The position numbers and the translations under genes are program-made. 64,000 nt of DNA from Pictodentalium vernedei. Taxonomy: Eukaryota; Mollusca; Scaphopoda; Dentaliida; Dentaliidae. Below are positions 1-11,596 of the stretch, in pieces. The notes beneath the pieces are model-generated. The model saw nothing but the letters and a program-made list of their open reading frames with translations. It was not told the origin of the DNA and did not search any database. Numbering within the stretch: position 1 is the first letter of the stretch; the number at the start of each line of letters is the position of its first letter. The DNA is taken from positions 543,266,971 to 543,330,970 of the forward strand of contig CM062297.1 of NCBI GenBank assembly GCA_031216915.1, in the 5' to 3' direction.

Positions 1-105
1 GTCGATTTTTTCGACATTACTGGTTGATTTCGACATTACTGGTTAATTTTTTTGACATTACTGGTCGATTTTGACATTACTGGTAAATTTATACACTACT
101 GGTTG
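1..105. repeat. short tandem repeat, GACATTACTGGT-based
   Basis: The phrase 'gacattactggt' recurs four times or more, separated by T-rich spacers of variable length. The repeat decays after about position 105. It runs off the left edge, so the full length is unknown. Just to the right, 171-188 is a perfect AT-rich palindrome built on TTAATCGATTAA. Confidence 0.7.
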
Positions 106-204
106 TAACACGGTAGTTCAAAGGTAAACGGTTAATTGATCAATGACTTTTTTGACAATGTTGATCGTCGGTTAATCGATTAACCGGTTAACCATTTCAG
201 CCCT

Positions 205-275
205 GAAAACTGTCCCACACGAGGTGACCCTGGCCATCAAAAGTGTTGTTAAACCCCAATAAATAAATAATAAGA
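205..275 (+). repeat. SINE-type 3' tail fragment
   Basis: The sequence ends in 'gttaaaccccaataaataaataa', close to the 3' tail shared by the SINEs of this window (for example at 41460-41490). No tRNA-like head is visible upstream, so this is a 5'-truncated copy. The next ~340 bases (276-617) hold nothing I recognise. Confidence 0.5.
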
Positions 276-617
276 AAATGTAGAAAATGACATTGCCATT
301 TGTGTCCCAGAAATTCCATAATTTAAGTGGAACAAGCACTTTCAGACAAATGATAGATATGAAACATACGGGTATTTCTGTATAATGAAAATTATGGTTT
401 CATCAATAGTAAAAAAAAATGTCTCCAAATTAGTGTCTTATTGTACCTTAAAACAGGCCTGGGATTCTTAAAAATGCAGGAGGTCTAAAAATCTCTTCCC
501 TCAAATGGCCTGGAGGAGCGATTAGCTCTCCTCAAGCTTTCAAAAGATAAAAGTTGCAAAATGAAGTTTTACTATTAAAGAATTCTGCCTAGTGGGCTTT
601 GCACATTTTATTTGGTG

Positions 618-737
618 CTGCTAATAAGGTAGTCTCTTTGAGATGGCTACACTGCTACTCCCACACCACTGGGCCTTGAGGCCCAGAGGTGTGGCAGAGG
701 CAGTGTGGCTGCATTGCAGAGACCACTAACACAGCAG
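618..737. repeat. foldback (palindromic) element
   Basis: An imperfect inverted repeat of about 120 bp. The centre is a strong hairpin with arms around CCACACCACTGGGCC and loop TTGA. The outer arms pair CTGCTAATAAGGTAGTCTCT with the reverse complement of the segment ending in ACACAGCAG. No ORF. It resembles a small foldback MITE. Flanks 738-855 show nothing else. Confidence 0.65.
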
Positions 738-855
738 AGATTTCAAAAGATGTGGGTTTTAGGAATAGGCTACTTTTTGTCCTCCTTGATTTTTGTAAGG
801 CAAGTGGATAAATCTCTCTCCTGAAAATGCCAGATCTGTTTAAAACAGAAGATAG

Positions 856-1565
856 TTTTTAGCTTAACTTGACAAAGTCAATATAAGCTTTTGCCATCAC
901 GTGTGTGGAAGTCTATTAGTCTGGGAGTCTGTTCACATTTTCATTCAGCACAGGCTACACCCCGTAGTTCTTTTCCGATCGTCACAAAATTTCATATACA
1001 GGTTTGGGGTCATGTCTAGATGAGAACGTCCCCTTTTGGTCGCGATCGGTCAACCGGCATGGCTGCCCGAGCCCAAAACCTGAAAACTTTAGCACAGTCT
1101 ACAGGTTGTATTTATGAAAGGATTTCCTTGTAACTTGGTAGGATGCCTCTGTATAACATCTAGATGAGAACGTCCTGTTTTGGTCATGATCTGTCAACCG
1201 TGATGGCTGCCCAAGCCCGAAACCCAAAAACTTTTAGCACAGTCTGTAGGTCATATTTAATATGGAGGAATTTCATTGTAACTTGGTAGGATGACTCCAT
1301 ATGATGTCTGGATGAGAACGTCCCCATTTGGTCTCAATCTGTCAACCGTGACGACTGCCAGAGCCCAAAGCCCGAAAAGCTTTAGTGTAGTCTATAGGTC
1401 GTATTTATGGAGGGATTTCATTGTAGCTTGGTAGGTTGACTTCATATAATGTCTAGATAAGAACGTGTCGAGATGAGAATGCCCCCTTTTGGTCGCGATT
1501 GATCAGCTGTGATGGCTACAGGGACCCAAAGCCCTAAAACCTTTAGCACAGTGGTATTGTTCTCG
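856..1565 (+). mobile_element. Helentron-like element with ~147-bp satellite units (copy 1)
   Basis: After a T run, a hairpin (861-890, AGCTTAACTTGAC paired with GTCAATATAAGCT) is followed by 'ttgccatcac' and about four copies of a ~147-bp unit. Unit hallmarks are 'atttcattgtaacttggtagg', 'tctagatgagaacgtcccc' and 'aaaacctttagcacagtcta'. The unit is the same as in the large array at 4.3-9.2 kb. No 3' hairpin end is visible, so the copy is truncated. Short ORFs here are spurious. Confidence 0.6.
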
Positions 1566-2425
1566 ATCAGATCACGATTGGATCATGATGCACTTATACA
1601 GCATGGGTCAAGATTTCACAAGCTATTAAGACCAAATGAAGTAAAACAAACCAAAATAGCATCTCTGAATCAACGTTATCACATTTCCTTTCCTTCGATT
1701 GATATTCCATAGTGCCACAGGAAGAGAAGTAAGATAATTTTGACTGGTTCGTAAGCTGTTGCAATCCAGTTGAAAATTCTCTCCGTTTTTGTGATCACAG
1801 TAGAAAACTGGGAGTGTAAAGGGGCGGGTTAAATCAGAAATCCAAGAGCAGTGGAACATTTTTCTATTTTGTCTATTTTTCCAAAGCAGCCTTTTTGAGA
1901 TTGATTTCTCAGTGTAATATAACTGACAGAGGTATGGATTTTAGTGCACTATATTTCATGTGTTTGTTTTTTTCACACTGCAAAATGTCAAATTAGAAAT
2001 ACAGAGGATAAAAAGATTGAGGAAGCATGGAGTAGAAGACATACAAACGTCAAAAAGGGCATTCCATTAAAAATATAAAAAACAGTGACTTTTATATGCT
2101 TTATGATTTACAAAATTTCAGATTTAAAAAAATACATAGGAACTACCTGTTCTTTAACTCCTTTGTTGCCAAACGTGACAAAAGTCGAATTATCCAATCT
2201 CTGTCAATCGTGACTGAAGTCGAAATTTGAAACTAGATAGCAGTACAACTTTTTGGGGGGAAGTAACTCTCTTATTTTTTTGGGGGGGAAGTCTCTTATT
2301 TTTTGTAATTAACGATATTGTGGTGTTCTATTTATGTTCAATGTCAAAGGTCAAGTTCAGTTTGAGAGGTTTACAGCTTGGATCAAAATGTATGTTGGCT
2401 TGTTTAGGCACCTCCTTCAGACAAA
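1566..2425. other. stretch without recognisable features
   Basis: AT-rich, no convincing ORF on either strand, no repeat unit shared with the rest of the window that I could see. A short G-rich run with duplicated 'tttttggggggg aagt' lies near 2252-2293. Confidence 0.4.
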
Positions 2426-2818
2426 ATGTCTGCGAGGAATTCCACACAGGAACATTTCAAGACAAGTGAGGTTATAGAGCATATTTTTAAAGACTCAGCG
2501 AATGTGGGTTCTGAAGATGGAGAATCTCTCAACAATACGGCCTGTGACAAGGCCATATTAACCCCTCAAGGCCAAGATATGGGCATATTAACCCTTCAAG
2601 GCCACGATTTGGTTCGAAATGGTGGTGCTGTTGGAAAATTTGCAGGATTCGAGTTGAAGACCCATCAGATTCAATAAATGTCCCAATTAGTTCTGACTGG
2701 CAAATATATGGTTTAGAAGATCCGTTTGATCCATGCTGGATTCAACCAGCCATGACAAGGCATCTTGGATTTCAATATGCCCCCCACCACCCCAATCAAT
2801 TTAAGGACTACCTGTAAT
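2426..2818 (+). pseudogene. unidentified protein-coding fragment, shifted or spliced
   Basis: Two open frames abut. The first (2426-~2660) begins MSARNSTQEHF and is acidic and serine-rich. The second starts in a different frame near 2643 and reads RIRVEDPSDSINVP, then DWQIYGLEDPFDPCWIQP, ending at a TAA near 2818. The second has the composition of real protein (W, C and D/P-rich turns). The join falls at 'aaatttgcag', which could be a 3' splice acceptor, or a frameshift could have broken one ORF. I do not recognise the family. It may be the 3' exon of a host gene or a transposon-gene remnant. Confidence 0.35.
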
Positions 2819-3198
2819 ATTTTTTTTCAAATCTGCTTATCAATTTGTACTAGAACCACAACAGTAGTACAACATTTAGTATAAAAATCCATTATTTTGC
2901 TACAAATAATTTGATTTCATCACCCAAAAGACAAGAATATGGTGATATTTCCTTACTTTGCTGTGGTGGTCTTCTTGATTGCTGTGGTCACGTGACCTTA
3001 TATGACAAAGTTTCATATGAAATTCAATGTCTGGACCTATACCTACCAGCATACCAAGTTTCGGCAAGATATTCATCTAAACAAAAAAGTTATTCCCCTG
3101 TATCCAAACTATATTTATTATTACTGTGTAATTCCACTGGGTGCATGGCAGTGGCATGTACTGATGTGGTGCTGTATGGCAGTGAAAGAGTTAATTTT
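2819..3198. other. stretch without recognisable features
   Basis: No convincing gene. Overlapping ORFs at 2911-3286 lack recognisable motifs and run into the following repeat. Confidence 0.3.
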
Positions 3199-4315
3199 TA
3201 GCTCAACTTTGGCGAAGCCAAATTTGAGCTTATGCCATGGCCAGTCATCTGTCTGTCCATCAACAATTCAATACGGCTCGGGCTAGAGGCCGTATTTATG
3301 AACCGATCTTTATGAAACTTCTTGGGTACCTTTGTTATGACCGTGGGACGAGGACGAGTGTTTTGGGGTCAGGTCCGAAATTCAAGATGGCTGCCAGCCG
3401 CCATTTTGTACCGACCATGCAGAAATCTGTTTTTTGCACAGAACTTCCATATGAAAGCGCTGATTTGAATAATTTTTTGTATGAATGTTTAGTACCATGG
3501 GATACATCACATATAATACAGGTTTTTTTTCTCGTACGTAAATTAAGCAAATTAGACTAACTTTGATGTATTTAGTGTTACTTTCAGCACTGTCAGTGCA
3601 AATACCAATACGGCTCGGGCTAGAGGCCGCATTTATGAACCGATCTTTACGAAATTTCTTTTTGGCAAAGCCAAATTTGAGGTATTGTCATGGCCCATCT
3701 GTCTGTCCGTCGCGCCGTGCACACGGCTCGGGGTAGAGGCCGTATTTATGAACCGATCTTTACGAAACATCTTGTGTACCTTTGTTATCACCGTGGGACG
3801 AGAACGAGTGTTTTTGGGTCCGGTCTGAAATTCAAGATAGCCGTTGGCAGCCATTTTGTACAAAATTTGGTGCAGTCCGATTTTTGTGCAGAACTTCCAC
3901 ATGAAAGCTCTGATTTGAATAATTTTTTGTATGAATGTTTAGTACCATGGGATACATCACATATATACAGGTTTTTTTCTCGTGCGTAAATTATGCAAAT
4001 TAGACACACTTTGATTTATTAAGTGTTACTTTCAGCACTGTAACTGCAAATGCCAATACGGCTCAGGCTTGAGGCCATATTTATGAACTGAATTATGCAA
4101 ATTAGATGAACTTTGATTTATTCAGTACTACTTATACACAGTAAGTGCATGTGTCAATACGGCTTGGGCTAGAGGTTGTATTTATGAACCGATCTTCACA
4201 AAACTTCTTGGGTACATTTGTTATCACCTTGGGATGAGAACGAGTGTTTCTGGGTGCGGTCCAAAATTCAAGATGGCTGCCAGTGGCCATTTTGTACCAA
4301 AATTAGGTCCAATCA
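3199..4315 (+). mobile_element. Helentron-like element with 'acggctcgggctagaggcc' core units
   Basis: A 5' hairpin (3200-3231, AGCTCAACTTTGGC/GCCAAATTTGAGCT) follows a T run, then 'atgccatggcc' and 'ctgtctgtcc'. Core units of a few hundred bp follow, each with 'gaaccgatctttacgaaacttcttgggtacc', 'caagatggctgccag' and 'catgggatacatcac'. A second partial 5' hairpin with (GTCTGTCC) lies at 3658-3710, so at least two copies are joined. The right end runs directly into the 'gacaaagtcaagataagct' start of the next array. ORFs on both strands here mirror the repeat and are not genes. Confidence 0.65.
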
Positions 4316-7300
4316 TTTTTGACAAAGTCAAGATAAGCTATTGCCATCACGTGTGCTGAAGTCTGTGAGTCTGTTCATATTTTCCTTTAGCACAGGCTAC
4401 ACCCCACAGTTCTTGTCTGGTCGTCACAAAATTTCTTATGCAGGTTTGGGGTCATGTCTAGATGAGAACGTCCCCTTTTGGTCGCGATTGGTCAACCGGT
4501 ATGGCTGCCCAAGCCCAAAACCCCAAAACCATTAGCACAGTCTACAGGTCATATTTATGAAGGGATTTCATTGTAACTTGGTAGGATGCTTCTGTATAAT
4601 GCCTAGATGAGAACGTCCCCTTTTGGGCATGATCTGTCAACCGTAATGGCTGCCAAGCCCGAAAACCAAAAAGGGATTTCATTGTAACCTGTAAGTTTGA
4701 CTCCATATAATGCCTAGATGATGACATTCCCTTTTGATCGTGATTGGCCAACTGTGATGGCTACAGGTGCCTGAAGCCCGAAAACCTTGAGCACAGTCTA
4801 CAGGTCATATTTATGAAGGGATTTCATTGTAACTTCGTAGGATCACTCCAGATGATGCCCAGATGAGATTGTCCCCTTCGGTTGCGATCATTCAACCATG
4901 ATGGCTGCCCGAGCCGGAAGCCCGAAAACCTTTAGCACAGTCTACAGATCATATTTATGAAGGGATTTCATTGTTGCTTGGTAGGATGACTCCAAATAAT
5001 GTCTAGATGAGAACATCCCCTTTTGGTCGCGATCATTCAGCTTTTATGGCTGCCCGAGCCCAAAGACCTTCAGCATAGTCTATAGATCGTATTTATGGAA
5101 GGATTTCAGTGCAACTTGTTAGGTTGACTCCATATAATGCCTAGATGATGACATCCCCTTTTTGTCGTGATTGGTCAACTGTGATGGCTACAGGTTCCCG
5201 AAGCCCGAAAATCTTGAGCACAGTCTACAGGTCATATTTATGAAGGGATTTCATTGTAGCTTCGTGGGATCACTCCAGATGATGCCCAGATGAGAATGTC
5301 CCCTTTTGGTTGCGATCATTCAACCATTATGGCAGCCCGAGCTCGAAGCCTGAATACCTTTAGCACAGTCTACATGTCATTTTTATGAAGGGATTTCATT
5401 GTAACTTGGTAGGTTTGACTTCATATAATGTCTAGATGAGAACGTCCCCTTTTGGACACGATTGGGCAACTGTGACAGCTACAGGGGCCTGAAGCCCAAA
5501 AACCTTTAGAACAGTCTACAGGACATAATTATGAAGGGATTTCATTGTAGCTTGGTAGGATGACTCCAAATAATGTCCAGATGAGAACGTCTTCTTTTGG
5601 TCGCGATCATTCAGCCTTGGTGGCTGCCTGAGCCCAAAACCCCAAAACCTTTAGCATAGTCTATAGGTCATATTTATGGAAGGATTTCATTGTAACCTGT
5701 AAGTTTGACTCCATATAATGCCTAGATGATGACATCCCCTTTTGGTCGTGATTGGTCAACTGTCACGGCTACAGGGGCCCGAAGCCCGAAAACCTTTAGC
5801 ACAGTCTACAGGTCATATTTATGAAGGGATTTCATTGTAACTTGGTAGGTTAACTTCATATAATGTCTAGGTGAGAACGTCCCCTTTTGGACATGATTGG
5901 GCAACTGTGACTGCTAAAGGTGCCCGAAGCCCAAAAACCTTTAGCACAGTCTACAGGTCATATTTATGAGGGGATTTCATTGTAACTTGGTAGGTTGACT
6001 TCATATAATGCCTAGATGAGAACGTGCGATCATTCACCCATGATGGCTGCCCAAGCCCGAAGCCCGAAAACCTTTAGCACAGTCTACAGGCCATATTTAT
6101 GAAGGGATTTCATTGTAACTTCATAGGATCATTCCAGATGATGCCCAGATGAGATTGTCCCCTTTGGTTGCGATTATTCACCCATGATGGCTGCCCGAGC
6201 CCAAAGCCCGAAAACCTTTAGCACAGTCTACAGGTCATATTTATGAAGGGATTTCATTGTAACTTGGTAGGTTAACTTCATATAATGTCTAGATGAGAAC
6301 GTGCGATCATTCACCCATGATGGCTGCCCAAGCCCGAAGCCCGAAAACCTTTAGCACAGTCTACAGGTCATATTTATGAAGGGATTTCATTGTAACTTGG
6401 TAGGTTAACTTCATATAATGTCTAGATGAGAACGTCCCCTTTTGGACATGATTGGGCAACTGTGACGGCTAAAGGTGCCGGAAGCCCAAAAACCTTTAGC
6501 ACAGTCTACAGGTCATATTTATGAGGGGATTTCATTGTAAATTGGTAGGATGACTCCAAATAATGTCTAGATGAGAACGTCCCCTTTTGATCGTGATCAT
6601 TCAGCCTTGATGGGTGCCCGAGCCCAAAAACCTTTAGCATAGGTAAAAGATCATATTTATGGAAGGATTTCATTGTAACTTATTAGTTTGACTCCATATA
6701 ATGCCTAGATGATGACATCCCCTTTTGGTCGTAATTGGTCAGCTGTGTTGGCTACAAGTGCCCGAAGCCCAAAAACCTTGAGCACAGTCTACAGGCCATA
6801 TTTATGAAGGGATTTCATTGTAACTTCATAGGATCATTCCAGATGATGCCCAGATGAGGTTGTCCCCTTTGGTTGCGATTATTCAACCATGATGGCTGCC
6901 CGAACCCGAAGCCCGAAAACCTTAAGCACAGTCTACAAGTCATATTTGTGAAGGGATTTCATTGTAACTTGGTAGGTTGACTTCATATAATGCCTAGATG
7001 AGAACGTCCCCTTTTGGACATGTTTGGGCAACTTTGACGGCTAAAGGTGCCCGAAGCCCAAAAACCTTTAGCACTGTCTACAGGTCATATTTATGAAGGG
7101 ATTTCATTGTAACTTGGTAGGTTGACTCCAAATAAGGTCAAGATGAGAACGTCCCATTTTGGCCGTGATCATTCAGCCTTGATGGGTGCCCGAGCCCAAA
7201 AACCTTTAGCATAGGCAAAAGGTTATATTTATAGAAGGATTTCATTGTAACATTGTTAGGTTGACTCCATATAATGCCTAGATGATGACATCCCCTTTTG

Positions 7301-9350
7301 GTCGTGATTGGTCAACTGTGATGGCTACAGGTGCCCGAAAACCTTGAACACAGTCTACAGGTCATATTTATGAAGGGATTTCATTGTAACTTCGCAGGAT
7401 CACTCCAGATGATGCCCAGATGAGATTGTCCCCTTTGGTTGCGATCATTCAACCATGATGGCTGCCCGAGCCCGAAGCCCGAAAACCTTTAGCACAGTCT
7501 AAGGTCATATTTATGAAGGGATTTCATTGTAACTTGGTAGATTGACTTCATATAATGTCTAGATGAGAACGTCCCCTTTTGGACACGAGTGGGCAACTGT
7601 GACGGCTTCAGGGGCCCAAAGCCCGAAAACCTTTAGAACAGTCTACAGGTCATAATTATGAAGGGATTTTATTGTAACTTGGTAGGTTGACTTCATATAA
7701 TGCCTAGATGAGAACGTGCGATCATTCACCCATGATGGCTGCCCAAGCCCGAAGCCCGAAGCCCGAAAACCTTTAGCACAGTCTACAGGCCATATTTATG
7801 AAGGGATTTCATTGTAACTTGGTAGGATGACTCCTTATGATGTCTAGATGAGAATTTCCCCATTTGGGCGTGATCTGCCAACCGTGACGACTGCCCGAGC
7901 CCAACCCCGAAAACCTTTAGCACAGTCTACAGGTCATATTTATTGAGGAATTTCATTGTAACTTGGTGGGTTGACTTCATACAATGTCTAGATGAGAAAG
8001 CCCCCTTTTGGTCCTGATTGGGCAACTGTGACGGCTACAGGGGCCCAAAGCCCCAAAACCTTTAGCGCAGTCTACAGGTCATATTTATGAAGGGATTTCA
8101 TTGTAACTTGGTAGGATGACTCCAGAACTCATTCAGCCTTGATGGGTGCCCGAGCCCAAAAACCTTTAGCATAGGCAAAAGGTCATATTTATGGAAGGAT
8201 TTCATTGTAACCTGTTCGGTTGACTCCATGTAATGCCTAGATGATGACATCCCCTTTTGGTCGTGATTGGTCAACTGTGCTGGTTACAAAAACCTTGAGC
8301 AGAGTCTACAGCTCATATTCTTGAAGGGATTTCATTGTAACTTCGTAGGATCACTCCAGAAGATGTCCAGATGAGAATGTCCCCTTTTGGTTGTGATCAT
8401 TCAACCATTATGGCTGCCCGAGCCCAAAACCTGAAAACCTTCAGCACAGTCTACAGGTCATATTTATGAAGGGATTTCATTGTAACTTGGTAGGATTGAC
8501 TTAATATAATGTCTAGATGAGAATGTCCCCTTTGGACACGATTGGGTAACTGTGACAGCTACAGGGGCCCCGAAGCCCGACAATCTTTAGAACAGTCTAC
8601 AGGTCATAATTATGAAGAAATTTCATTGTAGCTTGGTAGGATGACTCCAAATAGTGTCCAGATGAGAACGTCCCCTTTTGGTCACGATCATTCAGCCTTG
8701 ATGGCTGCCTGAGCCCAAAAACCTTTAGCATGTCTGTAGGTCGTATTTATGGAAGGATTTCATTGTAACTTGTTAGGTTGACTCCATATAATGCCTAGAT
8801 GATGACATCCCCTTTTGGTCGTGGATGGTCAACTGTGATGTCTACAGGTGCCTGAAGCCCGAAAACCTTTAGCACAGTCTACAGGTCGTATTTATGGAGG
8901 GATTTCATTGTAACTTGGTAGGTTGACTTCATATAATGTCTAGATGAGAACGTCCCCTTTGGACGCATTTGGGAAACTGACGGCTACAGGGGCCCGAAGC
9001 CCGAAAACCTTTAGCACAGTCAACAGGCCATATTTATGAAGGGATTTTAATGTAACTTGATAGGATGACTCATTTTGGAATAATTTCATTGTAATTTTGT
9101 TGTTGTATGTTAACTGTGAGGGCCACATATATTAACTGTGAGGTCATATTAACCCACCCCTCAGATCTTTAGTACAGTGTACACCTCATATTATTTTTAT
9201 CATAAACATAGCATACAGGGAACAGAAATGAACATATTCCCAATTATCACAATTCTTGTCTTATTTCATAATCCTTTCATAAACATTGAACATTATCCTT
9301 TTCATCAAACACAACACACAAGTTAAGCTACAGTGTCATTGACACTTTCA
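4316..9350 (+). mobile_element. large ~147-bp satellite array inside a Helentron-like element (copy 2)
   Basis: About thirty tandem copies of the ~147-bp unit described at 856-1565, diverged by substitutions and small indels. The left end carries the partial hairpin 'gacaaagtcaagataagct' and 'attgccatcacgtgtg'. After ~9080 comes a non-repetitive tail ending in AAGTTAAGCT (9320-9329), the reverse complement of the element's 5' AGCTTAACTT, and the hairpin AGTGTCATTGACACT (9332-9346). The same tail recurs near 10.1-10.3 and 47.0-47.3 kb. It encodes nothing. It is best read as a non-autonomous rolling-circle-type element whose core expanded into a satellite. Confidence 0.65.
7804..8653 (+). repeat. 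850-bp segment identical to 45036-45885
   Basis: Read line by line, this stretch matches 45036-45885 without an indel (constant offset 37,232) or a mismatch that I could find. The first difference is at 8654 (G versus A). Neighbouring units of the two arrays are clearly diverged, so the identity is local and recent. Confidence 0.85.
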
Positions 9351-9411
9351 TTTCACATTTCTCGACATATAATTATTTAGCTGTGTTTGCAGTAAATTGG
9401 TTTTTCTTGTT

Positions 9412-9458
9412 GCAGTTTATGGGAGAGTGCCCATAGGCACTCTCCCATAAACTGTAAC
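9412..9458. repeat. near-perfect palindrome
   Basis: The arms TTGCAGTTTATGGGAGAGTG and its reverse complement flank a central CCCATAGGC. About 21 bp pair with at most one or two mismatches. A possible cruciform or the relic of a foldback insertion. A (CCCT)n run follows at about 9868-9889. The remaining 9351-9934 bases hold nothing else that I can name. Confidence 0.7.
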
Positions 9459-9934
9459 AAGGCAAATTCTGATATACTGGATCATGATTTAATTATTTAT
9501 TTATTTGCTGGTGTTTAAGGTCATATATTTCTGCACAGTGGCTAATACTGGACACAACACCGATATAAACTCAACTTTAACCAATCATTTAGAGCCATGT
9601 TTCCCATTTTAAAGGACTCCTACCCCAAGCATTGGTTACTGTGGCCTATTCTAATGGATCATGATGCTTGACAGATCTATACCACTAAAAAGAACAATAA
9701 AATACCAATCCTTTTAGCTGTTGTTACGGCAGTTAGTTATAAAAGGTATACTATAATTATACTAAAATACAACCTTTTCTCTTTTTCAAGTGGAAAGACA
9801 GCAAAAAGATTTACTGAGTGTATATACTCAACCCTTTACACGAAAATAAAAAATAAAAATAAAATCCTCCCTCCCTCCCTCCCTCACTGATTTGAAAAAA
9901 AAATTGCCTGAGAATCAATTCATTTTTTTTATTT

Positions 9935-10305
9935 GGCCTAATGTCTAGATGAGAACATCCCCTTTGGACGCAGTTGGGAAACTGACGGCTACAGTGGTCC
10001 GAAGCCTGAAAACCTTTAGCACAGTCTACAGGCCATATTTATGAAAGGATTTCAATGTAGCTTGATAGGATGACTCGTTTTGGAATAATTTCACTGTAAC
10101 TTGGTAACTTTCGTAGATATACATTAACTGTGAGGGCCACATACATCAAAAACATAGCATACGGGGAACAGAAATGAACATATTTCCGATTATCACAATT
10201 CTTGTCTTATTTCATAATCCTTTCATAAACATTGAACATTATCCTTTTCAACAACACAACACACAAGTTAAGCTACAGTGTCATTGGCACTTTCATTTGA
10301 ACACA
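9935..10305 (+). repeat. fragment of the ~147-bp array element with its 3' tail (copy 3)
   Basis: One satellite unit ('tgtctagatgagaacatcccctttgg', 'cctttagcacagtctacagg') is followed by a tail nearly identical to 9065-9350: 'aacagaaatgaacatatt', 'cttgtcttatttcataatcc', AAGTTAAGCT and a terminal hairpin with one change (AGTGTCATTGGCACT). It shows that unit plus tail is one mobile entity. Confidence 0.65.
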
Positions 10306-10985
10306 ACTTCTATGCGGCTCAGGCTAGGGGCCGTATTTATGAACCGATCTTTACAAAACTTCTTGGGTACCTTTGTTATCACTGTTGGATGAGAAGAGTG
10401 TTTTTGAATGCAGTCCAAAATTCAAGATGGCTGCCAGCATCCTTTTTGTACCAAAATTAGTGCAATCAGTTTTTTGTACAGAACTTCTGTATGAAAGTTC
10501 TAATTTGAATAAATTTTTGTAGGAATGTTTAGTAATATGGAATACATCACATATAATACAGGGTTTTTTCTCGTGCAGAAATTATGCAAATTAGATGAAT
10601 TTTGATTTATTCAGTGCTACTTATACACAGTAAGTGCACATGTCAATACGGCTCGGGCTAGTTTCTGTACTTATGAACTGATCTTCACGAATCTTCTTGG
10701 GGTACCTTTGTTATCACCTTGTGACAGGAACGAGTGTTTTTGGGTGCCTTTGTTACACTGTGCTATGAGAACAAATATTTTGGGGTTCAGTCACACCCAC
10801 TCTGGGACTCGAAGATTTCTTTCTAGTTTAGCATCTAACTGTCACCCCACTTTTACAATACTTTACCAATATATTTGTTACAGGCTACTGTCAGCATTTA
10901 TGTACAGGCAGTTACAATACTTTACATGTACCTTTGTTATCAAGTCACCTAGATGTTTGTCATTGCTGTCACACACTATACATGT
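10306..10985 (+). repeat. Helentron-like core units ('cggctcaggctaggggcc' type)
   Basis: One full and one partial unit of the family seen at 3199-4315 and 53928-55320: 'gaaccgatctttacaaaacttcttgggtacc', 'aagatggctgcc', 'acatcacatataatacagg'. No hairpin start is seen, so it is a fragment fused to the preceding tail. Confidence 0.6.
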
Positions 10986-11422
10986 ACGAAAATTGATATA
11001 TTAAATACTTATACAGGTATGGGTTCAGACTACATGTAGTTAACAAGAATTTATATAACACCCATGGGAATGGTATACGTGATGGGGTGGAAGTCCTTTA
11101 AAGTGGGCAGCTTAGGTATGAATGGTTTGTAAGTCTTAATCCAGGCCCTTTTGGGGGGGGGGGGGGGGGGGGTTGGCGGAATCAGGCCCCTTTCCCAATG
11201 GAGTGCATGCTATAAAATTCCCAATTTCTGTCACAAAACACTATTACCCCCAAACTTACACAGTATAATCTAGAGCAAAGAGGGTTTTTTTTCCAGGTTC
11301 GGTTTCGGTTTTATTTTTTTGAAAACCTTGGTTTTGGTTCGGTTTTTCGGTATTATTTTCAGGCCCTTCAATTAATTTAAATCACTATCGTCTTACTAGA
11401 AAAGACCATAGAAATGTCACCT
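10986..11422. other. unassigned stretch with poly-G tract
   Basis: A 20-nt poly-G run lies at 11153-11172. The segment 'gggtggaagtcctttaaagtgggcag' (~11085-11110) resembles the body of the SINE-like repeat at 27205-27428, and its tail reappears just after the gap, so a copy of that repeat probably spans the gap. Duplicated 'ggttcggtttcggttt' runs occur at 11297-11350. Confidence 0.4.
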
Positions 11423-11522
11423 NNNNNNNNNNNNNNNNNNNNNNNNNNNNNNNNNNNNNNNNNNNNNNNNNNNNNNNNNNNNNNNNNNNNNNNNNNNNNN
11501 NNNNNNNNNNNNNNNNNNNNNN
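11423..11522. other. assembly gap (100 N)
   Basis: Exactly 100 N, the usual placeholder for a gap of unknown size. ORFs reported across it are artefacts. Confidence 0.99.
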
Positions 11523-11596
11523 AACTGTCATGGTCACGATTAGCCATTGTGCATAAGTATGTGACGTTAAACACCAATAAATAAATAAACAAATAC
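11523..11596 (+). repeat. SINE 3' end
   Basis: 'aactgtcatggtcacgatta', 'gccattgtgcataagtatgtg' and 'aaacaccaataaataaataa' are the shared 3' domain and tail of the SINEs at 14411, 22640, 31363 and 41128. The body is lost in the gap. The following ~65 bp (11604-11670, 'ggtcaaagtaaataacacta') recur at 23637-23705. Confidence 0.75.

Noticed and set aside
4316-9350. CRISPR-like or rDNA-like array
   Set aside because: Units are contiguous and ~147 bp with no unique spacers, and no rRNA sequence is recognisable. A satellite explains it.
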